A stretch of 64,000 bases of DNA. Source: Corella eumyota (Eukaryota; Chordata; Ascidiacea; Phlebobranchia; Corellidae). Positions within the stretch are counted from its first letter, which is position 1; each line of letters begins with the position of its first letter. A program made the position numbers and the translations under genes. This document shows positions 53,201 to 64,000 of the stretch, in pieces. Where the stretch lies: the NCBI GenBank assembly GCA_963082875.1, contig OY720101.1, positions 7,378,001 to 7,442,000 of the forward strand. Reading direction: 5' to 3'. Under the pieces are notes generated by a model. It was not told the DNA's origin and ran no database searches. It saw nothing but the letters and a program-made list of their open reading frames with translations.

Positions 53201-56200
53201 TTCTGAAAGAATGTTGGCCTAATTTTAATGTAAAAAGTTGTTTTCAAAAATTGGTTTTGGAGATTGGTCAAATGGTTATTTGTAATATCAGCCAATAGGT
53301 TTTAAAAATTTGGATTTAAAATTTTAAAAGATTTAGTATATTGTGCTTAGATATTAGTTTTTAGCTGATTAAAATAAAACCATAACTAACTTTATTCTTA
53401 CTCGTAAAAAAGCTATTTAAAATAGGGTAAAACTGAAGTGTGTAGTTTCAGTTTTTGATGACTTTTTATGTTTGTATTCTAAAAACGCAGAGTTTTCCAC
53501 AACATTTTTATTTTGATTTTAATTATGTTCCTAACTAAAATATTTTTTAAAAATTGGTAAATAAGTATATATATATCAGGATTGTTTTTAAAAACTGACT
53601 AAATTATTTTGTTTTAGCAATATACTTTCTAATTGTTGGAGTTTTTGCAATAGCTAATGCCTCTGTAAGTGCTTTTTTATTGCACAACTTCAAATTTGAA
53701 ACTGGAGATTATATCGAAGAATATTTAATTAAGGTATGAAAATTTTTGAAATAGGTTTACTTTAAAAATAGTAATTATTAAATCATAATATAAATCAACT
53801 GCTATTTAAGGACTTTACCGTTTTTTTTTATAAACTTTTCAGACAAGAGATTTTGAGCAAGTATTAACTGCGGCCAAAAATGGAACTGCCAGCCAAAAAA
53901 GGAATGCTGCGTTTGAACTTTCAACTATGGCCGCCACAGCAGATGACAACAAGTTTCAAATTGTAACTGAAGGAGGGTAAGATTTTAATTTTTTATATAA
54001 ACTTTTGTAAAAGTTATTCTATTTCAAATATATTAACAAGTATACCCACATAACTAATGAATTAGTTACACTAGTTTATTGCCCACTCAACAGGCTATAT
54101 TTTATGTGTTGTAGTATGATTGCAACTCTTAACTATTTTACTTGTGTGTAAAATGAACGTGTAGCACAAATTGCTTTTTTTATTTAAATATTGGACGTAC
54201 ATTTTATCTACCAAGTCCCATTATATCTAGATGTTGTAAATTTTTTAATACTAAACTTAAACAACTGTATTGGCATTGTTTTAACATTTAAAATATATTA
54301 TAAAAAAAACAGTTTTTTTGAGACACTCATAGAATAGTGCATTAATTTTAAGTGTTTTAAAGAATTTTTTAATTAGTAGACAAAATATTAAAATTGGTTG
54401 TTCTACAAATTTTTTGCCAATATTTAAAAAAATTAGGACAAAAATACTTCTTAATGTTTTTATGAGCTTACATTGAGCCTAGTGTTTACCTATCTGTGAT
54501 GTCATTATGTTTTATGTGTGTTTTAGCAACTGTTGGGATAACAGACAATAACAACTAAGATCAAACAAAGTTTCAATGAATTCTTTGTTTGATTATTTCA
54601 TCCATAAGTTTTGTGAAAGTTATAGTTTATAATTTTAATTTTTTTAAATACAAAATTACAATGTTTTTTTCTGTTGTGCTTTTTCTTGTTAAGAATTTTG
54701 GTTTAAACAGGTTGAACGCCTACTATTTACCTTATTTTGACCGCATTAAGTTTTGTCTAAAATTAATGTTTTTTATTAATTGTTTTTGTATGGTATTGCG
54801 CATAAAAATTTCGTATATATACTATATATATTTTATATAAAATTAAACTACAACAGACTATTAGTCTATTAAAATGTTTTTTAATAACACTGTAAAGTTT
54901 AATTTTATATTAAAACTGTAAACTATTTTTAACAATATCAAAAAATTTTTATCTTTTTCAAATTTTTTAATTAATTTTAGGCTTGATGTGTTGATTTCCC
55001 TTGCATTAAGCACAGACACAACAACTCAGGAATATGCAACTGAAGCCATCGCTGAATGTCTTCTAGTGCCTGCTATTCAAGACCAATTCGTAAACATGGA
55101 CGGTAAGTTTTTTCATATTTATTTATCCTCGATGTTGAAAGCTCAGCTTTTCGACCTAAACATAGTGTAACATCAGTTGTCCCGACCGAATCTTAAATTG
55201 CAGTTTGGGATTTTATAGATTTTGGCAATTTGTGATATTATAGATTACAATTGCCCGATTATTATAAGCTGCTGATTAAGGATTAGCGTAGCAGGAGTTT
55301 ATACAGTTTATGGTGCCTTACTTAAGAATGCTACAGCATAAGAGCTTGAATCTAAGACTTTTTTTGGGGGGGGGATCGAATCCAAGACTTTTTTAGTGAA
55401 GACTTTAAAGTAATAGTAACTAAAAAAAAACATCAAAAAAAATAATTTACCCAATTCATTTGTTCAGGAATTAGGACATTGACTGCTTTATTGCACACAA
55501 AGAATTCAAGAACTGTTAGAGAGGCCATAAATGCAATCTTATATGTTGTTACTGATTCTGATGACAATAAAATGGCAGTTGTTTGTGATCATGGGTAAGT
55601 AAAGAATTATCGGTATTCATGTTTTAAACTTTTGTGAAATGAAATTTTAGGTAAACTTAGTAAGCAACAATTAAATTCGCCTATTAAATGTTTCTTATTC
55701 AGTTGAATTCTTCAATTTTATAGCACCATTTAATTAATAGTTAGCAAAGTTCTCTTCTAAACTAAAATTCGTGTATTATTGAAATAGACAAAATGGTTTG
55801 GTCAGCTATATAATAACTTACTAAAAACAACATAAAACTATGCTTACGGGTTTTACAGCCATTTTTTACCCTGATGCTAAATTTAAATATCTTTGTTCAA
55901 ACATTTAATATTCTGTAAATGTTTAAATCATGAAATTGACAGTGTCTTTTTTCCATTCTCATCAATGTGGTATTGATTGTATATCTTATTTTTAAATATA
56001 TTCACTAATGTGCATTAAATCTTAATGTAAAATAGTTTTATAAAAATTTCTTTGACTTTGCTGAAAAGCTAATTTTATTTATAGATTTTTTTTTTATATA
56101 TTTTACCTTTTTTATAAATTACAGCTTGGATGATTTAGCTCATGCTTGCAAGCATGCAAATGCCATTAACCGCAAAATTTTATCCTCAATTTTGCTTGAA

Positions 56201-58959
56201 CTTGCATATTATGCCGAAACCAGGTAAATTTTCTTTATTCGTTTATTTTTTTTAATTTAAATGATTATTTTTTTTTTACATTTTTTAGTATTTTGTATAT
56301 TTTTATTACTGTTATATTAGATAATAAGTTGTAACTAAAATTAAAAACTTTTATTTAAGTTATTTTTATAAAATACATTTTGTTTATGTTTAAAATTTTG
56401 TTTATGTTTAAATAAATGATGTATAATTTTAACTAAGTTGCTTTAACCAGCAATTTGTATAGTGTTAAAAGTACTTGAAGGTCTTAGGTCGAAAAAAACA
56501 ATCAGTAGTTTATTATTAATCAAATATAATCTAAAATATCCTAAACTGCCAAAAAAAAATTGAGACTGGGTTGAAGTAACAAATGTTATTTTAGGCTTAA
56601 GCTGTGTCGTCATCCTTCTCACGTTGAATAAATATGAAAAAAGTGTCATTTTTTATAATTAGGGCAGTGATGGCGTCTCGGAATACACCAACCGAGGGTC
56701 TGTTTAATCTTCTTTTGAGAAGTAGTTGGAGAAAAAAAGAACTTGATGACGTGGACCTTGAAACAACAACTTTGACTCTTCAAACTCTTGAGTTGTTGGC
56801 AATTGAATCACCAAGTCTAATACCAAACCAAGTAAGTTTTAATTGGATATTACATGTAAGTTATAGCCTGAAATAAATCATTTTACTTTGTAGTGGTGGC
56901 AATGTTTTCTTGTACTTTACAGTTCTTGTTAAAGCTACTGTTTACTTTTTGATCCTTACTGTAGTGATTATAGAATAAGGGTTTAGTGATGAACTTAAGT
57001 GTTAGGCTATTAAGTTACTTTAAAAAAAAAAGTAAAATGTGGTGTGTTAAAAATTCGTTAAAACTACCAATGTTTATTTTTAAACTGTATTGCTGCAAGT
57101 TTTGTTAATTTTATGTTATTTTTGCCATCTCTGATATAATTACAGAAGAGTTTTATAAGCCCATAATGAACATTAATGATTTTTTACCTAAATTTTATTA
57201 AATATTAAATCCATTTTTTTAGGGAGGTTTATTGTCTTATCTCTTAACCATTCCTTCCAAAACACTGGACAAAAAGATTCAACTTTTAGCATTAAAATTA
57301 CTATTTTATTACACGCAATCACCAGAAGTAAGTTTAAGATATGAGCTAAAAATTATTTATCTTAGTTTGAGTCACTTTTTTGGGTAAACATGTTTTTATT
57401 TATGTTAAGGCATGGTTAACATCTCTAATTTGACGGTAACATATTTTAAAAATTAAAACATTTTTTTTTGATTCATTTTACTTGTCAAAAAGAATTCAAA
57501 ATATACTGTAAAAGTTGTTTCAGAATGTATTTTTAACTTATAGAGTCGAGAAGAACTTTGTTTGACCGAGGACCTCACAGATTCACTTTTATATTTTGCT
57601 CACTCTGAAGACCCTGAGTTATTAAAGGCACTTGCAACTCTTACTCTTAAACTGACTGAGCCATTTAAATCAAGGTTGTAAGCTTATTTAATGTATGAAA
57701 TAAAATTTGTCTTTTCAAATGAAGCACATTTATTCCATAATGGTTTAAGACTAAAAACGTTACGGTTTTACAAGACATAAAATTGTTATTATAATAAACA
57801 ATAAATATATATAAAAGCGTTTACAGCGTTTTATACATGTCTAAAAAATGTCTTTTGTTATTAAGCAGGCAAATATTTGTTTAAAACCGTATTACAACAT
57901 TCAATGTTATATTAATTAGCAAAATGTTTTTGTATATTTTTAATTACAATGTGATTAGGCTGACTTTTCAGCCCAAACCTGGGGTAGCATTTGTTACCTC
58001 TACTCTGTCTTAAGTTGCCTTTGGTAGTTTTAAATATTGTTAAGCATTTTGTCAGATAATTTAACTGCTGTTTCGTATTTGGGTCAGCAGGAGTTTGTAA
58101 TAGAGTTTAGTTAAGGAAACAGTTGGAAACAAACTAATGACCTCATATTGTTAAGTCAAGTGTTTTAAGCACTACCACGCTATGCTGCCAATAGCTAAAT
58201 TTGTTAAATTAATAATCGCTGTGAATAAAGTATTTAACTATTTAAAATAATTTAATTATTTTTTTGTCTTAAAACTAGAGAAAAACTTAAAAATGAGGGA
58301 TTCCTAGAGTTGTTGACATTCTTACAAAATAACTCAAGTGAAAGAGAAACTTGGAATTTGGCTGATCAAAGCATTGATAACTTACAGGTACATAACTCAG
58401 ATTTTCTTATGTATATCAATTTAATTGTTGTTGGGAAGATTTTACCTATGGATTAAGTATAAAGTAGAATGTAGTATTAAAATAAAATATTGGGGTATCA
58501 TATGCCTAATGTCAAAATTTTTTTAAATACCCTTTTTGTAACCTTTAAGATTATTTTTATTTTATTTTTTTTAATGTTACTGGATTTAAACCCTTAAATT
58601 TGATCATTGAATTTTTTGTTTTATTTAGGGTATTTTTGCTGTCAAAGTAATCCATGTTGTTTAAATATCATTATTTTATTTCTGACAGTATGATTGTTTA
58701 ACCAATTTTTTTTCTTATACATCTTCATATAAAGCATTGGACTTTAAAAATTCAATAACATTTTTTGTCAATTTTTGTTTAGAGCAATCTTGAAGAAATT
58801 AATGATGATATTAAAAAGTCATTTATTAGACCTCCAAGTGCTCAGTCAACTGTATCGATGACGTCGACAGTATCACGAAGAAGTTTTGGGTTGCAACGTC
58901 ATGTGGTTGGGTCAAGTAACCCTGATGCCCCCAGTACAAGTGAACAGGTGTTTGAATAA
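50218..58959 (+). CDS. Ubiquitin-like / four-transmembrane / armadillo-like repeat protein (682 residues)
   Basis: Seventeen phase-compatible exons: 50218-50250, 50876-50982, 51332-51437, 51824-51964, 52217-52371, 52622-52715, 52892-53015, 53618-53733, 53843-53976, 54981-55102, 55468-55594, 56125-56223, 56663-56831, 57223-57327, 57544-57674, 58279-58387 and 58783-58959. Residues 1 to about 82 match a ubiquitin fold (GRTFVDLSKPSDTIARI, then LSYKGIYLRD and a YKILNNAVIHMIPL end). A charged linker follows. Exons 5, 6 and 8 supply four hydrophobic segments, with a four-Cys luminal loop between the third and fourth. From exon 9 on, helical armadillo/HEAT-like repeats (GGLDVLISLALS, GIRTLTALLH) lead to a Ser-rich tail. 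Introns 53977-54980, 55103-55467 and 57675-58278 contain little beyond SINE-like copies. AATAAA overlaps the stop. I do not recognise a named orthologue. A role in ER or endosomal ubiquitin handling is only a guess. Confidence 0.85.
55122..55400 (-). repeat. SINE-like copy in intron of the UBL-ARM gene
   Basis: Aligns by eye along most of its length with 59573-59830: shared TTTATCCTCGAT, AACATCAGTT, CCGACCGA, TTGCCCGAT, GCTGATTAAG and GCTACAGCAT. The tRNA-like end is replaced by a G-run (GGGGGGGGG) and a short duplicated GAATCxAAGACTTTTTT. Ends are approximate. Confidence 0.7.
57957..58190 (-). repeat. Diverged SINE-like copy in intron of the UBL-ARM gene
   Basis: Shares short blocks in the same order with the copy at 59573-59830 (TCAGCAGxAGTT, TTAAGGA, CAGTTGGAA, GACCTCAT, AAGTGTTTT, CACTACCA). 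The tRNA-like promoter end lies on the right, read on the minus strand. Clearly older than the other two copies. Confidence 0.5.
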
Positions 58960-59919
58960 AGTAAATATTTTTGTATTATGTAGTTTTTAGAGGCCTTAGA
59001 CTATTATTGGAATTTTTTAAAATTTTAGCCTTATATTTTTAATAAAATTTATTGGTAATTTTGTAAAAATAACTGTGTAAAATCTTTTTTTTTGTGTTTT
59101 AACTTAATTTTTGTAGTTACATTAAATTGCGCTTTAATATTTACATAGCACTTACATGTTTTCAATTATAATAAGATCTGTGTGTATGTTTTTGTTGAAT
59201 TAAGTTGGTGTAAAAATGCTTTTTTAGGTTTCTTCACATTTATAGATTAAATTACACTGTCTTCTGCTTATTCATTATATTTTTAAAATGTTCTATTTTT
59301 TAATTTGCGTTTTTTATTTCGCAGTCAAGTAGCATCACAATAAATTTAATTTTTTTAGAAAAAAAAAACAGAAATAGGTTTATTTAAGTAATGAGTTTCT
59401 GCAAGCTAGCAGCAAAAGTTTAAGCAGCTGTCATTAATTTTTTCATGTCGAAAGAATATTACACTTTCTTACGAAAAGCAGTTTCACCAAGCAATAAATA
59501 TTTACAACCGGCGTCGCATAGTCATTTCTTGTAGCGTTTTGAAAAAAACGCTTATGTGAACCGTGTATATATCTTTATCCTCGATCTGGGAAGGTCAAAT
59601 GCGCGACTTAAACATAAAGTAACATCAGTTACTCCGACCGAGTCTCGAGTTGCTTTTTAGCAGTTTGGCATGTTATAATTGCCCGATAATTATGTTGCTG
59701 ATTAAGTGCTGGCTCAGCAGAAGTTCACACCGTTTATAGCGCCTTACTTAAGGACGCTACAGCATGAGAGCAGTTGGAATTGAACCCACGACCTCATGGT
59801 GGCGTAGCAAGTGTTTTTACCACTACCATTAATAACCTTATGTTTAGCTTGTTGTAAAGACTATATAAAACGATATGGTAATACAAAAAAGCATAGTTGA
59901 ATTATGCCCAATTTCTTTT
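58960..59919. other. Convergent 3' flanks of the UBL-ARM and lectin genes
   Basis: AT-rich. Holds the best SINE-like copy at 59573-59830 (separate entry). No coding exon seen. Confidence 0.5.
59573..59830 (-). repeat. tRNA-derived SINE-like element, best preserved copy
   Basis: Read on the minus strand it begins TGGTAGTGGTAAAAACACTT, has a B-box GGTTCAATTCC about 40 bases further on, and continues into a body without coding capacity. Two related copies lie in introns of the neighbouring gene and one head-only relative lies at 5318-5480. The structure (tRNA-like head plus unique body) is that of a SINE; no target-site duplication was established. Confidence 0.72.
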
Positions 59920-61309
59920 TCAAAACTGGCAAGCCACTTGGCTAAAATATACTGGCTGAAGGTTTACCAATCCACCCTGTCCAATATCACCAACTGGATA
60001 GACAATTATTGCCATATGAGTATTGAGGATCGAACCTGAAGGGTATGTTGAAATCCAAACATCTCCCGATAAACGAAGAAATCCACCATTTGAAGATTGC
60101 ACAAAAGAGTTCTATTCAAAGGTGGTATTGCTTTTATTTAGTTTTAATTATTTTTTATATTAAGAAAACAAATAATTATTAATTACTTTTATGTTTTTAG
60201 TTTAACACTTTTTAAATGATGATTTTTGTAGTGATTAAGAATTAAGCGTATAGGGCTGTCTACTAGATAGACTTACCTTAACTTTGTTTTTAAGCCAAAT
60301 ACGTGTACTTTCCGTAATTAAACTTGCAAGCACTTCATATAGTTCCACGTACATTTCTTCGGAGGTTATTTCAATAAGGCTTCCCCCTTCATTTCTGCAC
60401 CTACTTTCAGCTACTCTGAAGCTTACTGTATCATCGTCGTATACTCGTATGCAGGTACCGTCTTCTAATGATAATCCACCACTGCAGGAACTTACTAACA
60501 ACAAACAGAAAAAAAATAATCACATGTGTAAGGGTGGCTTTGATATTTTTTTTGTTGTTTGGTGCTATTTGTTTTTTGTTGTTTGGTATTGCAGTTGTTG
60601 TGACTTTTATTAGACGCATTTTATTACCATTTAATGAAAATACAACAATACAGTATTAGTACTATCCTATGTTTTAAAAACAAGTAAAAAACGTTTTACG
60701 CTGGTGAGTATCTTATGTTAAAAACGTTACTTAAAATATTAGAATATAAATTCTCCTTACTTGGTTGCAATTGAAACGGATTTTCAATTGTGTTAGGCCT
60801 AGTAACTCGTTGTGGATTTGTATTTGTGTTAGTTGTTTGTAACCGATTTTGATTGGAGTTAGTAGAGGATGTTTCTGAAAGGACGCATCGACCTGGAAAA
60901 CAAGCAAAAGATAGAAAGCAACACCATAAAATTTATTAAAAGCAGCACGATTTAACATTGTACATATTTTTTATTGTGTTAAAACGCAAAAAAAGGCTAC
61001 GAAGTAAAACCCACCACTACAAAGTCTTCGTAACTCTGCAATTTCCCTTTGAAGTTGCCGAAGTGTTTCACCGACTGAATCAGTTTCACCAGGTTCACCT
61101 TTGAGCCCCATTTGTCCTGGAAATCCCCTTTCCCCACGTAACCCATTAACCCCGGGTCTTCCAGGTGGACCGGGTGCCCCTCGTGAACCTACCGGAACTA
61201 CATTATTCGATACGGGTAAACGTCCACAAGAAAATGTTACTTTTGATCTATTTCCGTTTATTAATACCGTAAATAAAGCGATCAGAAACGCAATATAAAA
61301 AAACTTCAT
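59920..61309 (-). CDS. Collagen-stalked C-type lectin-like secreted protein (collectin-like)
   Basis: Four exons, 61015-61309, 60761-60892, 60277-60494 and 59920-60111, 278 residues. Exon 1: signal peptide (MKFFYIAFLIALFTVLINGN), then an SCG that could make inter-chain disulfides, ten Gly-X-Y triplets (GAPGPPGRPG through GLKGEPGE) and a short coiled-coil neck (LRQLQREIAELRRLC). Exon 2: an Asn/Thr/Gln-rich spacer. Exons 3-4: a C-type lectin-like fold with CSGG, TCIRVYDD, the Cys in SRCRNEGGSLIEI and a closing VACQF. The Ca-ligand motifs EPN/QPD and WND are not seen, so sugar binding may be lost or altered. This is the plan of vertebrate collectins and points to innate recognition in blood or at surfaces (inference). 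No vertebrate orthologue claimed. Confidence 0.85.
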
Positions 61310-64000
61310 AGTTTATCAATCCATAAATTTAACGAGAATATTTTCGCATGTTGCAACACACGATATAAGCTTAAATTGGAATTTATTAAACGCCCTACGG
61401 CAATAAAGAAATTCAACATTTAATATAACAAACAACTTCATTGTGTTTTGCTAAATGCTTGTGCAACTCTTAACAAAACGGTACTGAAAAAGGCCTTAAA
61501 GTACTTTTTTAGTAGGCTACTTGTATCGGGATGTCTTAAAAATGTCTATCGGCGATACTCGTAATATGTCCGCTATGCCCGATATGGCCGCTCTTCTAGA
61601 TATGCCTAACATTTATTAGAACACTCTCTTTTTTGCTATACCAAAGGAAAAAGTTATGGTCTAATAATTATAAACACTTATCAATTTGTTTATTAGCAAG
61701 ATATTAAGTCGTCATGACAACTACGTTCAATTCCTGACAATTACTAACTTATTACATAATAATTAATAATATATTTTGTTGAGGAAAAGTTTGCTGTTGA
61801 ATATTGTGAATGTTAATTGACTAGCATGTATTAAAGTTTACAAATTTACAAGTTATTGTGTGTTCTCTTTATAATTGTTATTTTTCTATGAAAATGAGAT
61901 TTACTTTCTTTTATGCCTAAATGCATGTTCATTTATTAAAATTTAATAACATCAATAAGCGTTTAAAATTTTATGACCATAAGTAATTAATATAATGTAA
62001 AAAAGGTCGAAAAGGAAATTAAAACAACTTATTCTCAAATATTGTGCAAAAATGTATAGTCATATATAAAAACCTAGTGTACTTTTAAATGAGGAAAAAA
62101 ATGCGTTTAAATGCCCAAGGATTGCTAGACTGAAACGCAGAACGTGGTTTGTGACGTCACTGATTAGTTTTTAAATGTTTTTTTTTCGCTTTGCGCTCCT
62201 ACTGTGTGCGCGTGTTTTTAAGATTTGTTCTTAGACATCTCTATTTTAGTAGGTAAGTTTACTCTTTTTGCTTAAGTATAAAACAGTGGATATTGTTATT
62301 TAGTACAACAGTCATTATTTAGAAATAATCAGTAATTTGCATTAATAGATTATGACGTAAGAATCATGTAAGCGCACACCGCCATTGTTGTAAGGCAATT
62401 ATTAATAATATACAACGATGCTAAGTCACAAAAAATATTATAAACTTAATCAGTAATATTAAGTTCTAATCATTTTAACAATTTAAAAAACGTATTGATA
62501 CTTTTTACGTTTTTTTGCATCAATTTAGTCAGTTAAGTAATGTAAATAAAATTATAAAATGTTGTTAATTCTTAAAATGTATAATTTAAAAATGGTAAAT
62601 TTTAGGGCTTTAGGAGATGTTATTATAGCGGTATTATATTATTGTAAAGTTAGCTTAATTATGGTTACTAGTTCTTGTTTTAGTCGAAAATGTTCTAAAG
62701 TAATCGCTTATAAACGGCTACTGTTAACATGCTTTAAAACACGTTATAAGTGCGAAGTCGTAAGAACTCTTTAAATATGATTTGGCATATTTAGGTGACA
62801 AATTTTTTTTTTAATTCAATTTATACATAATAAAATTGATTAAAAAGTGGATTTTTACTAAAAATCTTTAACTGATTGTGGAGTTGGAAGGATTTTTCGA
62901 AAACTGCAACCGTTTGTGAATCAAGGTAGAATTTTTTTGAAAAACTTTCAACTGTTTTGGATTTCAGTGAGTTTTGGGAAACTTCAGTTGTTTTTTGGAT
63001 TGAGGTGAGTTACCAAATTTTATTATAACTAAAATAACTTACTACAGACTCAACATTATTACAAATGACTGTAAAATAAAAACAGACAATTAAGAAATTA
63101 TATGACAAAGCACTTCTATTTTTATATATTTATAACTATTAAAAGTATTCATTCTTCTATATACAAAATTACACAGTGACAGTATTTTATTAATAAAACA
63201 ACCGATTTAAACCTGGTAAACTTAATTTTAATAGAAGGTCTGCCTAGCAATAATATAAAGATTTAAAATATTTTGCAACAAAACCAATGCTATTAGGTAC
63301 ATGCGAATAGATTAACATAACCTTAAAAAGCTGACCAATTTTTTTTCCCAAAAGTTGGAGAATCACAGACTTTATAAATAAATTTTTTTTTATTAATACC
63401 ACTCCCCTCCCTTGATTTTACCTCGAAAACTGCATGTTGCTGTATCAACTGCATGGGTTTTATTTTTGCACGGTGTTAGTAACTGCATATGCTTTCTGCG
63501 ATCGTATTTAAAGCAAGCTTTTGCGAAATTGGCATACCCAAACTTTTAAAGACTTTTAAAGACTTACAATCAGCGAAACGGTTACTTCAAAAACAGCAGC
63601 TGGCAGTTGCTCCTTTTTTAATAACGCATTTACAGATGATATTTTGCCTACAAGGCTTTGTTTCGCATCAAACGCCTATTTTTGGTGATTCTGCAAGGCG
63701 TAAATTGTATGTTTATTACCGAAGAAAAATTGGAACTGAATAAAAGCGCTGCTGACTTGGGCTCCAAAGTCTGGCACAAACCCCGCGCTGCTTACGATAA
63801 AATCAACAACATTACAATTTAATACAGAGTACATAGCCCGCCATTAAAAATCCCAGAAAAAAAGTCTACTAACCAAGGACTGCGTTCTTGCAAATCAACA
63901 TATTCACGTGATATTTTTTCAGTATTGCAAATATATTTATTACTAATTTGTCTGTTACAATATAGCAACATGTGCAAATTTTTTTTACAAACATTTCAAT
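61310..64000. other. Intergenic to the window edge
   Basis: No supported coding exon. A CRE palindrome at 62152-62159 is followed by a possible non-coding first exon ending at a consensus donor, AGTAG|GTAAGT, near 62252. It would serve a gene beyond the window and is speculative. Frames at 63489-63835 look faintly protein-like in two overlapping phases and may be a decayed gene piece. Confidence 0.35.
62896..63011 (+). repeat. Short degenerate tandem repeat, about three units of 38-42 bp
   Basis: Repeating pattern GAAAAxTxCAACxGTTTxxGxATx...GTGAGTTTTx. Units are diverged and no function is suggested. Confidence 0.45.

Noticed and set aside
54589-54840. 83-codon frame in an intron of the UBL-ARM gene
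   Set aside because: AT-driven composition and intron position; no supporting signals.
59573-59830. Possible tRNA gene from the B-box at about 59790
   Set aside because: No closable acceptor stem or anticodon arm, and the segment continues into a repeated body, so a SINE-like element explains it better.
63489-63835. Overlapping protein-like frames near the right edge
   Set aside because: Two phases look weakly coding but neither gives a recognisable domain or a splice-consistent model; at most a decayed gene piece.

Overview
This window is animal nuclear DNA, and most likely comes from an ascidian tunicate close to Ciona. The base composition is strongly AT-rich. Genes are compact, with many short introns that have GTAAGT-like donors and T-rich acceptors. 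Two head-to-head muscle-type actin genes of ascidian character are present, and the gene families are all metazoan. The species is inferred, not proven. I saw no rRNA, tRNA gene, CRISPR array, retrovirus-like element or other virus fossil.

Layout from left to right: the 3' part of the AP-3 beta subunit gene (+); a possible tiny two-exon membrane-protein gene (-); an eight-exon, atypical rhodopsin-like GPCR (+); an apparently intronless EMC4 gene (-); a 20-kb gene (+, 13054-33502) in which 29 phase-compatible exons predict one protein of about 5,595 residues, with an N-terminal Ser/Thr kinase, 34 units of a 32-residue repeat, Ser-rich repeats, a block of tandemly duplicated exons and a C-terminal coiled coil; two divergent muscle actin genes with identical predicted proteins and mirrored promoters; a four-exon Ly6/uPAR-type GPI-anchored protein (-, assembled by hand from short exons); a claudin locus (+); a UBL / four-TM / armadillo-like membrane protein (+, 17 exons); and a collagen-stalked C-type lectin (-).

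The two most unusual items are the claudin locus and the giant kinase gene. The claudin locus has three first exons, two second exons and two third exons, all phase-compatible, feeding one terminal exon. That would allow 12 ordinary claudin isoforms. The giant gene joins an apparently intact kinase to several independent repeat systems, including a silent-site-conserved DNA core dispersed through its exons and a 1,229-bp tandem exon block.

No operon-like arrangement is evident. Neighbours appear functionally unrelated except for the actin pair. Intergenic stretches hold little that I can recognise beyond a few tRNA-derived SINE-like copies and CRE-type palindromes. Exon boundaries come from reading splice signals and phase by eye, so individual ends may be off where cryptic sites exist.
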